Assembly (NCBI RefSeq): GCF_001552155.1 | Contig: NZ_BCQQ01000007.1 | Coordinates: forward strand, 1 to 64,000 | Reading direction: 5' to 3' | Length of the DNA: 64,000 nt | Source: Actinomadura formosensis NBRC 14204 | GTDB taxonomy: Bacteria; Actinomycetota; Actinomycetes; Streptosporangiales; Streptosporangiaceae | Shown here: positions 39,992 to 47,134 of the stretch, piece by piece | Position numbering within the stretch: the first letter of the stretch is position 1 | Layout: each line of letters starts with the position of its first letter | Program-made: the position numbers and the translations under genes | The notes under the pieces: generated by a model | Told to the model about the DNA's origin: nothing | What the model saw: the letters and a program-made list of their open reading frames with translations, nothing else | Database searches by the model: none

Positions 39992-40801
39992 ATGAGCCGC
40001 GCGGACGCACTGCGCCCCGACTTCTCGCTCTGGCATCTCATCGCCGTTGAGCTGCGCAGACAGCGTCAGATGCGGCGGATCTCCGGGGCGGCCCTGGCCG
40101 TCATACTCAACTGCGATCGCTCGACTGTCGCACGCTATGAATCAGGCGACGTCCAGCTCCCCATAGCGCGCGCTCGGATCTTGGACCGCGAATGGGACAT
40201 GCAGGACCTCTTCGAGAATCTGGTCAAACACGCCAAGAACGCCCGAGACCTCGACTGGTGGGAGACATTCAAGGAATACGAGCGGCGTTCGACCCTCATC
40301 AAGACCTACGAGCCCTCACTGATCCCCGGACTCCTCCAACGGGAGAGCTACGCACGTGCCGTCTTCACCGCCAGCCGCAGGACGGACGCAACGGAGGCGG
40401 TCACAGAACGTCTGGCACGTCAGGAGATCCTCACCCGCCAAGACCCGTGCAAGCTCATGACCATCCTGGACACAGCGGCCATCCTGCGCATCTTCGGGGA
40501 CGTGGACGTGATGCGCGACCAACTCGGCTACCTTCTCGAAGTTTCCGAGCAGCCGAACGTATACCTGCGAGTGACCTCTGACCGCCTCATCGGCTACGGC
40601 GGTGTCGGTGGTGGGTTCACCGTAATGCAGACTCCCACTGGCGACCTTGGTTACGCCACCGTCGGTTCCACTGGGCACATCTCTCTCGACCCCACCGATA
40701 TCCAGGAACAGACGATACGGTATGACCAGATCGGTATGTCCTCGTTGTCCATCGAGGCATCCCGTGCCTTCATCGCCAAGACACTGGACTCGCTCTCATG
40801 A
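39992..40801 (+). CDS. XRE-family regulator with DUF5753 (Scr1/WhiJ-like)
   Basis: A 269-aa protein. The N-terminal helix-turn-helix (about 15-70) has LRRQRQMRRISGAALAVILN and CDRSTVARYESGDVQL. The rest is the DUF5753 domain: EYERRSTLIKTYEPSLIPGLLQ, YARAVFTASR, RLARQEILTRQDPCKLMTIL and the ending GMSSLSIEASRAFIAKTL. Such regulators occur with DUF397 partners that modulate them; pairs of this kind affect development and antibiotic production in Streptomyces. GGAGG is seven bases before ATG 39992. Its stop overlaps the first DUF397 gene (ATGA). Confidence 0.92.
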   Translation: MSRADALRPDFSLWHLIAVELRRQRQMRRISGAALAVILNCDRSTVARYESGDVQLPIARARILDREWDMQDLFENLVKHAKNARDLDWWETFKEYERRSTLIKTYEPSLIPGLLQRESYARAVFTASRRTDATEAVTERLARQEILTRQDPCKLMTILDTAAILRIFGDVDVMRDQLGYLLEVSEQPNVYLRVTSDRLIGYGGVGGGFTVMQTPTGDLGYATVGSTGHISLDPTDIQEQTIRYDQIGMSSLSIEASRAFIAKTLDSLS

Positions 40802-40983
40802 TCACTCAATGGCGCAAATCTACGCGATCAGAAGACCACGGCAACTGTGTCGAACTGGCCGCACTCCCCCACGCCATCGCCATCAGAGACAGCAAAGCCC
40901 CCGACACCGGCCACCTCACCCTCACACCCCACGCCTTCACCACCCTCATCCACCGCGCCAAGCAGAACAAGCTCAACCTCTGA
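40798..40983 (+). CDS. DUF397 protein, copy 1 (type A)
   Basis: A 61-aa DUF397 protein: WRKSTRSEDHGNCVELA, then AIAIRDSKAPDTGHLTLTP and the type A ending HRAKQNKLNL. Its ATG overlaps the XRE stop, so it is translated with the regulator. DUF397 proteins are the small partners of XRE-DUF5753 regulators. Confidence 0.9.
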   Translation: MITQWRKSTRSEDHGNCVELAALPHAIAIRDSKAPDTGHLTLTPHAFTTLIHRAKQNKLNL

Positions 40984-40993
40984 GAGGACGCCA

Positions 40994-41179
40994 ATGACGA
41001 CATGGCGGAAGTCCCACCACAGCGACGAGACCGGCGGCCACTGCATCGAACTGGCCGCACTCCCCCACGCCATCGCCATCAGAGACAGCAAAGCCCCCGA
41101 CACCGGCCACCTCACCCTCACGCCCCACGGCCTCACCGCCCTCCTCAATCGTCTGAAGCAGGACGCCCCAAACACCTGA
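40994..41179 (+). CDS. DUF397 protein, copy 2 (type B)
   Basis: 61 aa: TTWRKSHHSDETGGHCIELA, AIAIRDSKAPDTGHLTLTP, ending LLNRLKQDAPNT. GAGAGGACGCC precedes the ATG. The DETGG segment groups it with copies at 41602 and 42189. Confidence 0.88.
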   Translation: MTTWRKSHHSDETGGHCIELAALPHAIAIRDSKAPDTGHLTLTPHGLTALLNRLKQDAPNT

Positions 41180-41188
41180 GTGGGAGCC

Positions 41189-41386
41189 ATGACGACTTTC
41201 CTCGTATGGCGCAAGAGCAGCCGAAGCACCCAGGGCACTTCCGAGCAGTGCGTGGAACTCGCGCAACTACCCAGCGGCATCGGCCTCCGAGACAGCAAAG
41301 CCCCCGACACCGGCCACCTCACCCTCACACCCCACGCCTTCAACGCACTCCTCAACCACCTAAAGCACGACGAGCCAAGCCTCTGA
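41189..41386 (+). CDS. DUF397 protein, copy 3 (type C)
   Basis: 65 aa: FLVWRKSSRSTQGTSEQCVE, LAQLPSGIGLRDSKAPDTGH, ending LLNHLKHDEPSL. The SEQCVELAQLPSGIGLRD segment defines type C, shared with the copy at 41792 and the broken copy at 42379. Confidence 0.88.
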   Translation: MTTFLVWRKSSRSTQGTSEQCVELAQLPSGIGLRDSKAPDTGHLTLTPHAFNALLNHLKHDEPSL

Positions 41387-41396
41387 GGAGAAGCCA

Positions 41397-41591
41397 ATGA
41401 CCATCTGGCGCAAGTCCAGCCACTCCGGCTCCGGTGGCATCGGCGGCCAAGAGTGCGTTGAGGTCGCTGGTCTGAGCGGCGGCATCGGCATCAGGGACAG
41501 CAAGGCTCCAGACGGCGGCCACCTCACCCTCACACCCCGTGCCTTCACTGCACTCATCCACCGCGCCAAGCAGGACAAGCTCAACCTCTGA
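41397..41591 (+). CDS. DUF397 protein, copy 4 (type A, mosaic)
   Basis: 64 aa. The C-terminus (HRAKQDKLNL) is type A, but the N-terminal half is different from the other A copies: SSHSGSGGIGGQECVEVAGL and SGGIGIRDSKAPDGG. It looks like a mosaic or an independently diverged copy. GAGGAGAAGCC precedes the ATG. Confidence 0.87.
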   Translation: MTIWRKSSHSGSGGIGGQECVEVAGLSGGIGIRDSKAPDGGHLTLTPRAFTALIHRAKQDKLNL

Positions 41592-41601
41592 GGGGACGCC
41601 A

Positions 41602-41787
41602 ATGACGACATGGCGTAAGTCCCACCACAGCGACGAGACCGGCGGCGCTTGCATAGAAGTGGCTGCGTTCCCCCACGCCATCGCCATCAGGGACAGCAAA
41701 GCCCCAGGCAGCGGCCGCCTTGCGCTCACCCCTCACGCCTTCTCGCTCCTCCTCGCCCACCTGAAGTCCGACGACGATCAGAGGTGA
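41602..41787 (+). CDS. DUF397 protein, copy 5 (type B)
   Basis: 61 aa: WRKSHHSDETGGACIEVAAF, AIAIRDSKAPGSGRLALTP, ending LLLAHLKSDDDQR. The ending LKSDDDQ is shared with copy 8, while the N-terminus is closest to copy 2. Confidence 0.88.
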   Translation: MTTWRKSHHSDETGGACIEVAAFPHAIAIRDSKAPGSGRLALTPHAFSLLLAHLKSDDDQR

Positions 41788-41791
41788 AGCC

Positions 41792-41986
41792 GTGACTTCC
41801 ACCAGATGGCGCAAGAGCAGCCGCAGCACGGAGGGCACTTCCGAGCAGTGCGTGGAACTTGCGCAACTACCCAGCGGCATCGGGCTCCGGGACAGCAAGG
41901 CTCCGAACGCCGGCCACCTCGTGCTCTCCTCCCAAGCCTTCGCCACCCTCATCACACACCTGAAGAGAAACGACCTGGGCAACTGA
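41792..41986 (+). CDS. DUF397 protein, copy 6 (type C)
   Basis: 64 aa, GTG start four bases after copy 5: WRKSSRSTEGTSEQCVELAQ, LPSGIGLRDSKAPNAGHLVL, ending HLKRNDLGN. Type C by the SEQCVELAQLPSGIGLRD segment. Confidence 0.87.
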   Translation: MTSTRWRKSSRSTEGTSEQCVELAQLPSGIGLRDSKAPNAGHLVLSSQAFATLITHLKRNDLGN

Positions 41987-41995
41987 GGTGAAGCC

Positions 41996-42178
41996 ATGAC
42001 CGCATGGCGTAAATCCACATGGTCGGACGACTACGGCAACTGCGTGGAACTGGCCGTACTCCCCCACGCCATCGCCATCAGGGACAGCAAGGACCCCGAC
42101 AGCGGCCACCTCACCCTCACGCCCCACGCCTTCACTGCACTCATCCACCGCGCCAAGCAAGACAAGCTCAACCTCTGA
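41996..42178 (+). CDS. DUF397 protein, copy 7 (type A)
   Basis: 60 aa: TAWRKSTWSDDYGNCVELAV, AIAIRDSKDPDSGHLTLTP, ending HRAKQDKLNL. The NCVEL segment and the ending make it type A, close to copy 1. Confidence 0.88.
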   Translation: MTAWRKSTWSDDYGNCVELAVLPHAIAIRDSKDPDSGHLTLTPHAFTALIHRAKQDKLNL

Positions 42179-42188
42179 GGGGATGCCA

Positions 42189-42374
42189 ATGACTACCTGG
42201 CGCAAGTCCAGCCACAGCGACGAGACCGGCGGCCACTGCATCGAACTGGCTGCACTCCCACACGCCATCGCCATCAGGGACAGCAAAGCCCCCGACAGCG
42301 GCCGCCTTACGCTCACCCCGCACACCTTCTCGGCCCTCCTCGCCCACCTGAAGTCCGACGACGATCAGGGGTGA
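42189..42374 (+). CDS. DUF397 protein, copy 8 (type B)
   Basis: 61 aa: TTWRKSSHSDETGGHCIELA, AIAIRDSKAPDSGRLTLTP, ending LLAHLKSDDDQG. Type B. The next, truncated copy begins four bases after its stop, as at the copy 5/6 junction. Confidence 0.88.
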   Translation: MTTWRKSSHSDETGGHCIELAALPHAIAIRDSKAPDSGRLTLTPHTFSALLAHLKSDDDQG

Positions 42375-42378
42375 AGCC

Positions 42379-42486
42379 GTGACTTCCGCCGGATGGCGCA
42401 AGAGCAGCCGCAGCGCTCAGGGCGCTTCCGAGCAGTGCGTGGGACTTGTGCAACCACCCGGCGGTGGGTGGGAAGGGCCGCGATAA
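42379..42486 (+). pseudogene. Truncated DUF397 gene, copy 9 (type C remnant)
   Basis: A GTG start follows copy 8 by four bases. The reading frame gives WRKSSRSAQGASEQCVGLVQ and then PPGGGWEGPR before a stop at 42484. Homology to type C copies holds for about 28 residues and is lost where IGLRDSKAP should be. The core of the domain is missing, so this is the broken end of the array. Confidence 0.75.
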
Positions 42487-42515
42487 GCCGGGGCCGGTGT
42501 TCCTCTTGTCGCTTT

Positions 42516-43193
42516 TCAGTGACCGACGTCGTGGTCGCCGATTTCGACGAGTCCGCTCTCGTACGCGAAGATCACGATCTGGGCGCGGTCGCGCAGGCCG
42601 AGCTTGGCGAGGATGCCCGACACGTGCGACTTGACGGTGGCGGCCCCGATGAAGAGCTCCGTGGCGATCTCGGAGTTGCTGGACCCCCGTGCGATGGCGG
42701 CCATCACCTCGCGTTCCCGGTCGGTGAGGCGCTCCAGGCGGCGCGCGAGGGTGTCGTTGACGGAGCGGTGCTCGGCGAACCGGCTGACGAGCCGCCGGGT
42801 GATCGACGGTGCCAGCAGCGCGCCGCCGTCGGCCACGGTGCGGACGGCACCGGCGAGCTGGTCGGCGGGAATGTCCTTGAGCACGAAGCCGCTGGCACCG
42901 GTCCGCAATGCCTTGTAGACGTACTCGTCCGGGTCGAACGTGGTAAGGATCAAGACCCGGACGTCCCAGTCGGATTCGGCCAGGATCCGGGACGTCGCCT
43001 CCAGGCCGTCCATGTCGGGCATCCGGATGTCCATGAGCATCACGTCGGGGCGATGCCGCCGCGCCGCCTCGATCGCCTCCAGCCCGGTCCCGGCCTCGGC
43101 GACGACCTCGATGTCGTCGTGGACCCGCAGGATCATGGCGAAACCCCCGCGGACCAGTGCCTGATCGTCGACCACGACGACACGGATGGTCAC
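42516..43193 (-). CDS. NarL/LuxR-family response regulator
   Basis: A 225-aa two-component regulator. The receiver has VVVVDDQALVRGGFAMIL, the phospho-acceptor aspartate in VMLMDIRMPDMDG, LILTTFDPDEYVYKAL and the lysine in GFVLKDIP. The C-terminal LuxR helix-turn-helix has LTDREREVMAAIARGSSNSE and TVKSHVSGILAKLGLRDRAQ. It is transcribed after the histidine kinase gene on the same strand. The MMPL transporter gene is divergent from the pair and is a likely target. Confidence 0.93.
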   Translation of the reverse strand: MTIRVVVVDDQALVRGGFAMILRVHDDIEVVAEAGTGLEAIEAARRHRPDVMLMDIRMPDMDGLEATSRILAESDWDVRVLILTTFDPDEYVYKALRTGASGFVLKDIPADQLAGAVRTVADGGALLAPSITRRLVSRFAEHRSVNDTLARRLERLTDREREVMAAIARGSSNSEIATELFIGAATVKSHVSGILAKLGLRDRAQIVIFAYESGLVEIGDHDVGH

Positions 43194-43257
43194 GCCGCCC
43201 CCTCCTCGCCCGGCGGTTCGTCAGCGCGGGCGCGAGGCCCGGCGGCCCGTCGCCGGC

Positions 43258-44475
43258 TCACGTCGGCCCGCCCGCGGCGGGCAGGTGGGCGACGACCTGG
43301 AACCCGCCCCCTGGGCGCGGCCGGGTGTCCACGGTCCCGCCCAACAGTAGCGCCCGTTCCCGCATCCCCACGAGGCCGTGACCGCCCGCTCCGCCCCGGA
43401 CGGCGTCCGATCCCGCCATGACGGCGGTGCCGTGACCGTCGTCGAGCACCTCGATCACGATCTCGCTCCTGTCGGTACCGAGCCGGACCTCGGTACGGGC
43501 ACCGGGACCGGCGTGCTTGAGGACGTTCGTGAGCGCCTCCTGGACGATGCGGTAGGCGAACAGGTCCACGCGTGCCGGAAGCGCGTCCGGCACCCCGTCC
43601 ATCGCCAGCGCGACCTCCACGCCCGCCTCGCGGATCTGCTCGACGAGCCTGGGTAGGTCCGCGAGGCCGGGTTGAGGGCCGAGTTCGTCAAGGTCGGTCT
43701 CCGGGCGAAGGACCCCGAGCAGGTGGCGCAGCTCGTCCAGCGCCTGGCGCCCCGCCTGCTCCACCGCTCCCATCGCCTGCAGCGCGCCGTCCAGGTCCTG
43801 CGCGGCCACGGCCTTGGCCGCGCCCGCCTGGATCGTCATGAGGCTCACCCGGTGGGCGACCACGTCGTGCAGTTCCCGGGCGATGCGGGTGCGCTCCTCG
43901 GCCAGGATCCGGCGGGCCTCCGCGGCCTGTTCGCGCAGCCGCTGGGCGGTGCGCTCCTTGCGCAGCCGGAAGCGGCGCCCGACGTACCACACCCCGAAGG
44001 CGAAGAGGCTGCCGAAGGTGGCGTGCACCTCCCACGAGACCGGATCATCGAGGCAGTCGAGCTGGACCAGGGCGATGGCCGCGGCGATGCCCACCGGGCC
44101 CCACCGCTGCACGGTCTCGTACCGCCCCACGCTGTACAGGGCGATGAACGCCACGAGCCCGCCCTGGTCCTCGTGGCGGACGACCATCACAGCCCAGGCG
44201 GCCAGGCCGACGCCGAGCACGATCAGGGGCGCGCGCCTGCGCCAGCACAGTCCCGCGGCGGCCACCACCGAGACCGGCAGGAAGACGAGCGAGATGTCGC
44301 CAGGGGGACGGATGAGAAGCGAATCACCGGGACCGTCCACCACGAACACCGTGACGAAGAGGGCGGCGAGCGCGAGGACGGCGTCCGCGGAGCGGGGCCA
44401 GCGGGTGAAGGGGTTCCAGCCCGTCCCCTGGGCGTTCCCGGGCGACGTGCGGGACGGCGCCACCAGGCGGTTCAC
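43258..44475 (-). CDS. Sensor histidine kinase, HisKA_3 type
   Basis: A 405-aa membrane kinase. Four to five N-terminal hydrophobic helices (about 25-165; SADAVLALAALFVTVFVVDG, LVFLPVSVVAAAGLCWRRRA, LIVLGVGLAAWAVMVV) form the sensor. The dimerisation domain carries the phospho-histidine in RIARELHDVVAHRVSLMTIQ. The ATPase domain has RIVQEALTNVLKHAGPG (N box), VLDDGHGTAV and GGHGLVGMRERALLLGG. The start is GTG 44475 after GGGGGAG. Its partner is the response regulator 64 bases downstream. Confidence 0.9.
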   Translation of the reverse strand: MNRLVAPSRTSPGNAQGTGWNPFTRWPRSADAVLALAALFVTVFVVDGPGDSLLIRPPGDISLVFLPVSVVAAAGLCWRRRAPLIVLGVGLAAWAVMVVRHEDQGGLVAFIALYSVGRYETVQRWGPVGIAAAIALVQLDCLDDPVSWEVHATFGSLFAFGVWYVGRRFRLRKERTAQRLREQAAEARRILAEERTRIARELHDVVAHRVSLMTIQAGAAKAVAAQDLDGALQAMGAVEQAGRQALDELRHLLGVLRPETDLDELGPQPGLADLPRLVEQIREAGVEVALAMDGVPDALPARVDLFAYRIVQEALTNVLKHAGPGARTEVRLGTDRSEIVIEVLDDGHGTAVMAGSDAVRGGAGGHGLVGMRERALLLGGTVDTRPRPGGGFQVVAHLPAAGGPT

Positions 44476-44817
44476 CGTCGCTCCCCCGGTGAATCGCCGC
44501 CCCACGGGGGACTGGCGCTCCGCGGTGATCCGGCGCTCTCCGGTGATCCACGCGATGAGGCGTCGCGGCTCGTCGGCTGGCACGGACTCACCGTAGATCA
44601 GGCCGGACCCGGGGTCATCCGCCCGCGGGCGGATGACCGTCTCCGCCGCGCGGCGGGCGAGCGTGCGCCGGCGGCCCCGCGCGGACCCGCCCGGCGAGGG
44701 ACGACGGAACCGGTCCGCGGGCGGGCGACTTCGCCGGTCCCGGCGAGGACCGTTGAGCACGGGGCGTCGGCTTACGGCGCCCCGACATCCGAACCAGAGC
44801 ACCGGGAGAGCACAGCC
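44476..44817. promoter_or_regulatory. Divergent promoter region between kinase and MMPL genes
   Basis: 342 bases without a gene. It contains two adjacent 18-bp direct repeats at 44514-44531 and 44532-44549 (GGCGCTCCGCGGTGATCC and GGCGCTCTCCGGTGATCC, two differences) and a weaker third copy near 44477-44495 (TCGCTCCCCCGGTGAATC). These are good candidates for binding sites of the adjacent response regulator. GGGAGAG before 44818 is the MMPL ribosome binding site. Confidence 0.5.
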
Positions 44818-46986
44818 GTGCATCGTCTTGTCCGCCGTATCGGCGCCGTCAGCGCCCGCAGACCCTGGACCGCCATCGGGGCGTGGCTGATCGCCGCGGC
44901 CATCGTCATCGGGTTCGCGGGCGCCTCCGGCGGCGCGTTCGTCGACGACTTCATCGCCCCCGGCAGCCAGAGCGAGCGAGCGATGGACCTGCTGGAGAAG
45001 CGCTTCCCCGAAGCGGCCGGCGGCAGCGCGAGGGCGGTGTTCGCCGTACCCCGCGGACAGCGGCTGGAGGACCACCGGCCCGCCATCGACGCCGCGGTCG
45101 CGCGGATCACCCGCGTGGAGCACGTGGCCGGGGTCGCCGATCCGTTCACCGCGGGCACGGTGTCGCCCGACGGGCGCATCGGTTTCGCCGAGATCACCTT
45201 CGACCGTCCGGCCGCCGGGCTCGGCCCGAAGCCGATCGCCGAGATCACCGACCTGCTCCGTCCCGCCCGGACGGCGGGCGTCACGGCCGAACTCGGCGGC
45301 GACGCGGCCTTCATCAACGCCGAGCCGGTGACGTCGGCGGCGGACGCCGCCGGCCTGGTGGCCGCGCTCGTCGTGCTGCTCGTCGCGTTCGGGACGGTCG
45401 TGGCCGCGCTGGTCCCGATCACGCTCGCCCTGGTGACGGTCGCCGCGGGCCTCGGCGGTATCGCGCTGCTGGCCGGCGTGTCGGACGTCTCCAGCGCCGC
45501 GCCGACCATCGGCGCCGTGATCGGTCTCGGGGTCGGCATCGACTACGCCCTGTTCATCATGTCCCGCTACCAGGAGAACCGCGCCACCGGCCAGGACAAC
45601 TCCACCGCACTGGCCAACGCCATGGGATCAGCGGGCTCCGCCGTCCTGTTCGCCGGCGGCACCGTCGTCGTGGCGATGGCCGCCCTCCTGCTGACCGGGC
45701 TGGGCTTCCTGATCTCGGTAGGGCTCAGCGTCTCGCTGGTCGTGCTGTTCGCCGTGGGCACCGCCCTCACCCTGCTGCCGGCCCTGCTGTCGCTGCTCGG
45801 CGATCGCATCGACCGCGGACGGCTCGTACGCCGGCGGCGCCCCGTCAAGCAGGCGGGGGACACGGCGTGGTGGCGCTTCGCCCACCGCGTCTCCGGCCGG
45901 CCGTGGCCGTACCTGATCGCGGCGTCCGCGGTGCTGGTCGTGCTGGCGATCCCGGCTCTGTCGATGCGAACGGGATTCCCCGACGCCGGCGACGACTCGC
46001 CGAGCACCACGCACCGCCGGGCCTACGATCTGCTGGCCGAGGGCTTCGGCCCGGGCTTCAACGCACCGCTGCTCCTCGTCGTCGACCTGCGCGCCCCCGG
46101 TGTGAACGCCCAGGGCATCCCCGCGCTGTCGCAGCGCATCGCCGACGACCCCGGCATCGCCACGATCGGGAGGCCGCAGGCGTCCCCAGCGGGGGACACG
46201 GTCGTGCTGCCCGCCGTCCCCACCACCGCGCCGGCGGATCCCAAGACCTCCGAGACCCTCGGACGCGTCCGCGGCCTCGCCCCCGCCAACGTCTCGGTGT
46301 CCGGCCTGACCGCCATGACCGACGACCTCACCAGGCAGCTCTCCGACACCCTGCCGACCTTCGTCACGGCGATCCTGATCGCGTCGTTCCTGCTGCTCAT
46401 GGTGGTGTTCCGGTCCATCGCGGTACCGCTGAAGGCCGCCGGGATGAACCTGCTGTCGATCGGTGCCGCGTACGGCGTCGTGGTCGCCGTGTTCCAGTGG
46501 GGGTGGCTGAAGGATCTGTTCGGCCTGGACGGGACGTACCTGATCGCCTCCCCGCTGCCCACGATCTTCTTCGCGATCCTCTTCGGGCTGTCCATGGACT
46601 ATGAGGTGTTCCTGCTCTCCCGCATCCGCGAGGAGTACGAGGCCACGGGCGACACCGCCGAGTCGGTGGCTCGCGGCATGGCGGGCAGCGGCCGCGTGAT
46701 CACCTCTGCCGCGCTGATCATGACGGTGGTGTTCCTCAGTCTCGTCGCCAACGCCTCGCCGCTCGTCAGAATGCTGGGCCTGGGGCTGACCACGGCGATC
46801 GTCCTCGACGCGACGATCGTACGAATGGTGCTGGTCCCGGCGGCCATGGCCCTGATGGGCCGGATGAACTGGTGGCTCCCACGCTGGCTCGACCACCGGC
46901 TGCCTCACCTGAGCATCGAGCAAGCCGACGGCGTCCCGCACAATCCGCGGCCGGTATCCGCCGTAACCACGAATGGCCGCACCTGA
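44818..46986 (+). CDS. MMPL-family (RND) transporter
   Basis: A 722-aa membrane protein with the two-fold MMPL layout. Helix 1 (TAIGAWLIAAAIVIGFAG) is followed by a large external loop and a five-helix block: GLVAALVVLLVAFGTVVAAL, VIGLGVGIDYALFIMSRYQE (proton-relay aspartate-tyrosine) and GTVVVAMAALLLTGLG. The second half repeats it with FGLSMDYEVFLLSRIREEYE and VITSAALIMTVVFLSLV. It exports lipids or drugs using the proton gradient; the substrate is unknown. The start is GTG 44818. An open frame extends far upstream, but that part is antisense to the kinase gene. Confidence 0.9.
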   Translation: MHRLVRRIGAVSARRPWTAIGAWLIAAAIVIGFAGASGGAFVDDFIAPGSQSERAMDLLEKRFPEAAGGSARAVFAVPRGQRLEDHRPAIDAAVARITRVEHVAGVADPFTAGTVSPDGRIGFAEITFDRPAAGLGPKPIAEITDLLRPARTAGVTAELGGDAAFINAEPVTSAADAAGLVAALVVLLVAFGTVVAALVPITLALVTVAAGLGGIALLAGVSDVSSAAPTIGAVIGLGVGIDYALFIMSRYQENRATGQDNSTALANAMGSAGSAVLFAGGTVVVAMAALLLTGLGFLISVGLSVSLVVLFAVGTALTLLPALLSLLGDRIDRGRLVRRRRPVKQAGDTAWWRFAHRVSGRPWPYLIAASAVLVVLAIPALSMRTGFPDAGDDSPSTTHRRAYDLLAEGFGPGFNAPLLLVVDLRAPGVNAQGIPALSQRIADDPGIATIGRPQASPAGDTVVLPAVPTTAPADPKTSETLGRVRGLAPANVSVSGLTAMTDDLTRQLSDTLPTFVTAILIASFLLLMVVFRSIAVPLKAAGMNLLSIGAAYGVVVAVFQWGWLKDLFGLDGTYLIASPLPTIFFAILFGLSMDYEVFLLSRIREEYEATGDTAESVARGMAGSGRVITSAALIMTVVFLSLVANASPLVRMLGLGLTTAIVLDATIVRMVLVPAAMALMGRMNWWLPRWLDHRLPHLSIEQADGVPHNPRPVSAVTTNGRT

Positions 46987-47134
46987 CCCGTCCAAGCGCG
47001 CCGGCCGCTTCGGCCTCACCGTCACGGCAGAAGCGGAGGCGGGGCTCTGATCCTTGGACACCGGCACAGCGATCCCGCCCGCGGCTGCGACCACTTCCAA
47101 TCGTCCAGCGGAGACGTTCACCTGGTCATCGCGG
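46987..47134. other. Short gap with a methyltransferase-like 3' remnant
   Basis: Immediately after the MMPL stop the plus strand can be read KRAGRFGLTVTAEAEAGL and then a stop (to 47050). This resembles the terminal GRERFGLTVTSGAEAVWLG part of the decayed methyltransferase at 48418-49294. The rest of the gap shows nothing. It may be a second, nearly erased copy of that gene's end. Confidence 0.4.

Larger units (their letters stand above)
40798..42486 (+). repeat. Three tandem copies of a three-gene DUF397 cassette (about 0.6 kb each)
   Basis: Nine consecutive DUF397 units fall into types A, B, C, repeated in that order three times. Type A starts are at 40798, 41397, 41996; type B at 40994, 41602, 42189; type C at 41189, 41792, 42379. 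The spacing between like members is 587-608 bases. A-type copies end in HRAKQ(N/D)KLNL, B-type copies carry DETGG, C-type copies carry SEQCV. Gene junctions are also conserved (CTCAACCTCTGAGGGGACGC before each B gene, with small changes). The third C copy is broken. Confidence 0.85.

Noticed and set aside
39453..40010. Upstream extension of the small unknown protein at 39111-39452
   Set aside because: The extension is antisense or out-of-frame to the ATPase gene and is Gly/Arg-rich noise; the GTG at 39452 couples naturally to the ATPase stop.
40798..42486. CRISPR-like array at the DUF397 repeats
   Set aside because: Repeat units are full protein genes of about 190-200 bases with codon-level divergence, not short repeats with unique spacers.
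43672..44817. In-frame N-terminal extension of the MMPL gene of 382 residues
   Set aside because: It is antisense to the histidine kinase gene and lacks MMPL sequence; GTG 44818 with GGGAGAG gives the normal start.
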